A DNA stretch of 10,297 nucleotides, taken from positions 1 to 10,297 of the forward strand of contig CAKZUS010000110.1 in assembly GCA_937921805.1 (NCBI GenBank). The letters run 5' to 3'. A program made the position numbers and the translations under genes. Shown one piece after another: positions 7,019 through 10,297 of the stretch. The stretch comes from an uncultured Granulosicoccaceae bacterium. Its GTDB lineage: Bacteria; Pseudomonadota; Gammaproteobacteria; JABXHR01. Under the pieces are notes generated by a model. It did not search any database. It worked only from the letters and a program-made list of their open reading frames with translations, and was not told the origin of the DNA. Position 1 is the stretch's first letter; each line of letters opens with the position of its first letter.

Positions 7019-7431
7019 TGCGCGCCATATTTGCTGTATTCATCTATATGCTGATGGCATTTCCGCTCTTTTGCTTCGTCGCAACTTGGGTGGACTTGCT
7101 GCTGGGACAAGGCCTGTGGTGGTACCGGCTAGAGTTCGACTCTAAGCACGTGGCCTTAAGCTGGTGGCTAGAACAGTGGTGGCAGAGCTTGCCCTATACG
7201 GCGTTGTGCGCGCTGCTTGCCAGTGCCCTGCTTTTTGTGAGCCGTAACCTCTTTCAGTGGTCCAAAACTGTAGCCATGCTGCTAGCAGGATTTGGCGCGC
7301 TAGTCTTAGGCTTTTGGTTTTTCTTCGAAAATTTCGCTTTGCTTCTGACCATTAGCGTCAGCGCTATCTTATTGGAGTGGATACTGTGCATGCTCACTGG
7401 ACATTCACGCTCTGCGCGCTTTTTGCGCTAA
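7018..7431 (+). CDS. Small membrane protein with about four transmembrane helices, unknown function
   Basis: 137 aa. I do not recognise a family. Hydrophobic segments lie near residues 3-29, 59-76, 82-103 and 104-126. A tryptophan-rich stretch at 34-55 (LWWYRLEF, LSWWLEQWW) separates the first two and probably lies at the membrane surface. The C-terminus is short and basic (TGHSRSARFLR). The start is fixed by TGATG coupling to the carbamoyltransferase. The 3' end overlaps the peptidase gene by 46 nt, so the peptidase's ribosome site and signal-peptide codons lie inside this gene. A similarly placed small membrane protein (SxtJ type) accompanies many carbamoyltransferases, but I see no sequence likeness that would justify that name. 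By position it could be a partner, transporter part or anchor for the modified product or for the peptidase. Confidence 0.75.
   Translation: MRAIFAVFIYMLMAFPLFCFVATWVDLLLGQGLWWYRLEFDSKHVALSWWLEQWWQSLPYTALCALLASALLFVSRNLFQWSKTVAMLLAGFGALVLGFWFFFENFALLLTISVSAILLEWILCMLTGHSRSARFLR
7374..7377 (+). promoter_or_regulatory. Ribosome binding site that selects the peptidase start
   Basis: GGAG lies 8 nt before GTG 7386. It overlaps the GTG at 7377, which therefore has no usable ribosome site of its own. This favours 7386. Confidence 0.55.
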
Positions 7432-8807
7432 GCCTGCCTACACAGGCCTCGACCGAGGCGTTTATTCTCGGCGGCGGCTATTCATTGCAGTCATCACAAG
7501 GCCAGATCGAGGCCAATGTTCGCTGGCTGCGAGAGCGCTGGCGCGATAATGATATAGAGCCAAAAGTCTATTTTACCGATGGCGACTCTCCGACCCTGGA
7601 TGTGCACTTTCGCCGCACCCGTACCACACTCGATGACTGGGGCTTGATTGCGCTGATCTTCGGTGACGACTGGGCCGAACAACACGTGGTGCGCAATCAT
7701 CGCCTTGGGCGCATAGACGGATCCAGCGATGTCGGTATGGCGGCTCTGCAAGAGCAATTACAAGACCTAGGCGATGGCGAGCTATTTTTCAGCTTCCATG
7801 GGCACGGGGACTTCAGCTCCAATCAACCTCTCCAGAACAACACCCTAGAGCTGTGGGACAACCAGCGTATCACCGTCGATGAGTTCGCCCAGCGCCTGAA
7901 CAGCCTCTCTGCGCAGGGGCGATTCCGCTACGTCTTTACGCAGTGCTTTGCTGGGGCGTTTCACGAGCTGATTTTCAAGCCCCAATCAAGCGAGCTACGC
8001 GATCAAGAAGTCTGCGGTTTCAGCGCAGTCAGCGCCTATGATATTGCCGAGGGTTGCTCTGCGAGTATCGATGGCGACGACTACCGCGACTATGCTTCGT
8101 ACTTCTTTGCCGCCCTGCATAATTCTGCACGCTTTGGCGCGGCCAAGGTCGAGGCCGATCTCAACAATGATGGCCGCGTTAGTCCGCGCGAAGCCCATTT
8201 TTACACCCTGGGCGAGGCGGTGAGCAGCGATGTGCCCATCGCCAGCTCTGAATATTTTCTCTCAAAATGGGCGCCGTGGCTACTGCGCTATTTGCCCAAC
8301 GAGGGCAGCAATAGCAATGAATACGGCGCGCTGGCGTCGCACATTGCACTGCGCTATGGCTGGGACACGATGAGTGCTATGGAGCTGATCGCCGAGCGCC
8401 GCGCACAACGCGCAACGATTCAGGCCCTTGGCGCCAAGATTGATGACAACATCAAGCAGTTCTCCGAGTCCAGGCAGCGCATCCTCGCCACCCTACTCAC
8501 GCGCTGGCCCATGATGGAGTACGCACGCACCCAGGCCTACCACAGCTTGATCGCGCAATCTCGCAGTGATATCGCTGCAGCGATCCGAGAACACGCCGAC
8601 TTTGCCCGTTTGCAGCAGGCCCACCAAGCCATCGACACCTTGGTCCAGGAACAGCTCACGGCCGAGCGCCAAGCCACGCAGCTCGACAAATACCAACACC
8701 TGCGCGAGTTGGCCCAAACACTGGAGCACTTCCAGCAGTTTGCTTCGAGCGAAGAGCAAGCGCACTACCAACGACTAGTCAATTGCGAAGAGGCTCCTCT
8801 GCGCTAG
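7386..8807 (+). CDS. Exported caspase/legumain-like (clan CD, C13-type) cysteine peptidase with EF-hand loop
   Basis: 473 aa from GTG 7386. Residues 1-22 look like a Sec signal peptide (hydrophobic TFTLCALFALSL, cleavage after PTQA). The mature part begins with a caspase-fold strand, FILGGG, followed by SQGQIEANVRWL (37-48). A hydrophobic strand then leads to HGHGD (138-142), most likely with catalytic H140, and a second to TQCFAGAF (185-192) with C187. This is the His/Cys dyad arrangement of clan CD. SAVSAYDIAEGCSAS (213-227) and ASYFFAAL fit the C13/caspase core. DLNNDGRVSPRE (258-269) has all calcium-ligand positions of an EF-hand loop. Residues about 330-465 are charged and helical, possibly coiled coil. 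It overlaps the membrane-protein gene by 46 nt, and its TAG runs into the next GTG. It is probably periplasmic; substrate unknown. A catalytically dead relative is possible but the dyad looks complete. Confidence 0.72.
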   Translation: MHAHWTFTLCALFALSLPTQASTEAFILGGGYSLQSSQGQIEANVRWLRERWRDNDIEPKVYFTDGDSPTLDVHFRRTRTTLDDWGLIALIFGDDWAEQHVVRNHRLGRIDGSSDVGMAALQEQLQDLGDGELFFSFHGHGDFSSNQPLQNNTLELWDNQRITVDEFAQRLNSLSAQGRFRYVFTQCFAGAFHELIFKPQSSELRDQEVCGFSAVSAYDIAEGCSASIDGDDYRDYASYFFAALHNSARFGAAKVEADLNNDGRVSPREAHFYTLGEAVSSDVPIASSEYFLSKWAPWLLRYLPNEGSNSNEYGALASHIALRYGWDTMSAMELIAERRAQRATIQALGAKIDDNIKQFSESRQRILATLLTRWPMMEYARTQAYHSLIAQSRSDIAAAIREHADFARLQQAHQAIDTLVQEQLTAERQATQLDKYQHLRELAQTLEHFQQFASSEEQAHYQRLVNCEEAPLR

Positions 8808-9670
8808 TGTGGCCCGCAGAGTACCTGTCATTATGGCAGCGCCAGCGCGGCGGCTTTATGCAGCATCCCGACTGGGTACAGCGCTGGTGGCAACATTTTC
8901 GCCGTCGAGGCGACCAGTTACAACTGCTCACGCATACGCATAACGAAACCCTCGCAGGCATTGCTCCCCTGTACTGGGAGCGTCGCAGCCGCCGGTTACG
9001 ATGGCTAGGGCGCTGGTCCCAAGAGCCGTGTGCTTTTGCCGAGTACTTGGCCCCGCTAGGTGTGGTGCCCCAACTGCCAACGGTGCTGGCGACGCAGGCG
9101 TTTGACTGGCCGTGCTTGCAAGCGCGCGACCTACTCCCTATAGCCGGTGCACGACTCCGCCAAGATGGGCTGCGCTACGTCAGCACACAGGCCGCACCTG
9201 TCCCATCGCAGTGGCGCCGCAGCGACAAGCGCTTTCTTCGCGATGGCGGTCAAATACTGCATACCAACGCGCAGCTCGACTGGCCTCAAGCCTTTCAGAC
9301 TCTGCTCGCTTTGCACCGCGCGCGCTGGGGGCGCACGGCGCCTTTGCTGCGCTCCCCGCTGCGGGAGTTTATTGATGAGCTAGGCCAACACTGGAATGCG
9401 ACGGGCCAGGCCGAGATTGCCATCGCCGACGTCGGGGGCACGGCGCTGGCCGCAGCGTTGTGGTTTCGTGATGCGCGCTTTTGCAGCTACTACCAAAGCG
9501 GCCGTATCGCTGACAATCGATACAACACCATGTCGGTGCTACATCGCTGGCAACAGCAGCGCGGCTTTGCTCAGGGGCTGGCGTATGATTTTATGCAAAG
9601 CCCCGCCCCGAGTTACAAAGCCCAATACGGCGCCACAGCAGAGCCGCTATGGCGCTTGCAGCGTCGTTAG
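8807..9670 (+). CDS. CelD/BcsL-type (BioF2-like) GNAT acyltransferase, second copy
   Basis: 287 aa from GTG 8807. It has the full Acetyltransf_6 layout: an N-terminal QHPDWVQRWWQHF (19-31) with IAPLYWERR (52-60), a basic linker QWRRSDKRFLRDG (135-147), LLALHRARWGR (166-176), then AALWFRDARFCSYYQSG (216-232), RYNTMSVLHRW (238-248) and the closing YDFMQSPAPSYKAQYG (260-275), which corresponds to the family's DFLRGxxxYK signature. The first GNAT of this operon lacks a clear version of that signature and resembles this one only distantly, so they are probably not recent duplicates. The start is chosen for its TAGTG coupling to the peptidase; GAAGAGG at 8787-8793 may help but is 13 nt away. An in-frame TTG at 8783 would add eight residues. 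Its 3' end overlaps ttcA on the other strand by 24 nt. The acyl acceptor is unknown. Confidence 0.8.
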   Translation: MWPAEYLSLWQRQRGGFMQHPDWVQRWWQHFRRRGDQLQLLTHTHNETLAGIAPLYWERRSRRLRWLGRWSQEPCAFAEYLAPLGVVPQLPTVLATQAFDWPCLQARDLLPIAGARLRQDGLRYVSTQAAPVPSQWRRSDKRFLRDGGQILHTNAQLDWPQAFQTLLALHRARWGRTAPLLRSPLREFIDELGQHWNATGQAEIAIADVGGTALAAALWFRDARFCSYYQSGRIADNRYNTMSVLHRWQQQRGFAQGLAYDFMQSPAPSYKAQYGATAEPLWRLQRR

Positions 9671-10297
9671 TGGGTGTTGGTCTGTCGCAGTTTCTCTCTG
9701 TGCGGTGTCAGGCACTGCGCCTAAATACGGATCGGGAGAAGCGCTAGGCTGGGCGGCATCGTGCCAGCGGCGATCGAGCAAATGCTCCGGCACCGCGTTT
9801 TGGAGGCCCGCAAAAATCGACGCCCCACGCCCCGGCTGGGTGCGCTCCCACTGCTGCAACATCGCCTTGACCGCTTGGCGCTGCATGCCGTCTTGGCTAC
9901 CGCAGAGATTGCACGGAATAATCGGAAACGCACACGCTTGTGCAAAGCTCGCGATATCGGCCTCTTCACAATAGGCCAACGGCCGAATCACCGTATGAAC
10001 CCCATCATCGCTGGTCAGTTTGGGGGGCATAGCCTTAAGCCGACCATTATGGAAAAGATTCAGAAAAAACGTCTCGACGATATCATCGCGATGATGGCCC
10101 AACGCGATCTTGGTCGCCCCCAGCTCAGTGGCCACGCGATAAATAATGCCGCGCCGCAAACGAGAGCACAGCGAACACAGCGTCCGCCCTGGCTCGGTTT
10201 TTTCCATCACCAACGAATACGTATCGACCGACTCAATGTGATAGGGCACGCCCAGCGCCTCGAAATACTCGGGCAGAACCTGCTCCGGAAAACCGGG
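9647..10297 (-). CDS. ttcA: tRNA 2-thiocytidine(32) synthetase TtcA, C-terminal two thirds (5' end outside window)
   Basis: 216 residues are present; the E. coli protein has 311, so about 100 N-terminal residues, including the PP-loop ATP site, lie beyond the right edge. TtcA thiolates cytidine 32 of certain tRNAs using ATP and a [4Fe-4S] cluster. The fragment begins PGFPEQVLPEYFEALGVPY, as in E. coli. It contains the cluster cysteines in CSLCSRLRRG (fragment 41-50) and CNLCGSQ (129-135), together with ATKIALGHHRDD, MPPKLTSDDG and VIRPLAYC. The C-terminal 50 residues after AVPEHL are less conserved, as usual. The stop lies inside the end of the second GNAT gene, a 24-nt tail-to-tail overlap. 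No terminator is visible for either gene. Confidence 0.96.
   Translation of the reverse strand, partial: PGFPEQVLPEYFEALGVPYHIESVDTYSLVMEKTEPGRTLCSLCSRLRRGIIYRVATELGATKIALGHHRDDIVETFFLNLFHNGRLKAMPPKLTSDDGVHTVIRPLAYCEEADIASFAQACAFPIIPCNLCGSQDGMQRQAVKAMLQQWERTQPGRGASIFAGLQNAVPEHLLDRRWHDAAQPSASPDPYLGAVPDTAQRETATDQHPLTTLQAP

Noticed and set aside
7377..7385. Peptidase start at GTG 7377
   Set aside because: The only ribosome-like GGAG overlaps that codon, whereas it is correctly spaced from GTG 7386. The difference is three residues before the signal peptide, so the call is not firm.
8783..8806. Second GNAT starting at TTG 8783
   Set aside because: There is no ribosome site before it, and TAGTG coupling at 8807 is typical of this operon. 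It remains a possible alternative.
7386..8807. Caspase-like protein as part of an anti-phage defence system
   Set aside because: The signal peptide places it outside the cytoplasm, and no nucleotide-sensing, CRISPR, NTPase or pore-forming partner is present. The neighbours are biosynthetic.
9396..9974. 192-codon plus-strand open frame over the end of the second GNAT and ttcA
   Set aside because: It overlaps two well-supported genes, is Arg/Ser/Cys-rich, and has no recognisable domain.
1..10297. tRNA, rRNA, CRISPR, insertion sequence or attachment-site features
   Set aside because: No cloverleaf, repeat-spacer pattern, transposase-like frame or terminal inverted repeat was seen by eye. A covariance-model scan was not possible.

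Overview
The window looks like chromosomal DNA from a moderately GC-rich gammaproteobacterium. The evidence is a ParC, a TtcA and a YpeA-type acetyltransferase that all read close to their enterobacterial counterparts along most of their length. No rRNA, tRNA, CRISPR array, insertion sequence or phage gene was seen. Genes are tightly packed, and the longest non-coding gap is about 95 bp.

Layout. (1) 1-1603, plus strand: the 3' end of a zinc-type alcohol dehydrogenase, then a complete enolase-superfamily (mandelate racemase/galactonate dehydratase-like) protein. They are 44 bp apart and probably form the end of a sugar-acid or hydroxy-acid catabolic operon. (2) 1667-4308, minus strand: parC (topoisomerase IV subunit A) followed by a YpeA-like GNAT acetyltransferase, joined by a TGATG stop/start. 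(3) 4404-9670, plus strand, divergent from parC: five genes joined by overlaps. In order they are a CelD/BcsL-type (BioF2-like) GNAT acyltransferase, a NodU/CmcH/TobZ-type O-carbamoyltransferase, a small four-helix membrane protein, an exported caspase/legumain-like (clan CD) cysteine peptidase with an EF-hand loop, and a second CelD-type GNAT. (4) 9647-10297, minus strand: the 3' two thirds of ttcA (tRNA C32 2-thiolation), whose last codons overlap the end of the five-gene unit tail to tail.

The five-gene unit between parC and ttcA is the unusual part of the window. Every junction overlaps by 1, 4 or 46 nt, and four of the five chosen starts are GTG. The unit therefore looks like one translationally coupled operon. 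Two acyltransferases and a carbamoyltransferase suggest decoration of a small molecule, glycan or lipid-linked precursor in the cytoplasm. The membrane protein and the exported peptidase put a second half of the pathway in or beyond the inner membrane. I do not recognise this combination as a named system. The substrate cannot be read from the sequence, and no glycosyltransferase, exosortase, polyketide or peptide synthetase gene is visible here.

Two other points deserve attention. The ParC quinolone-determining region reads HPHSDVACYE, where the usual form is HPHGDSACYE. The enolase-superfamily protein has Gly and Asn where galactonate dehydratase has a metal-binding Asp and a catalytic-dyad Asp.
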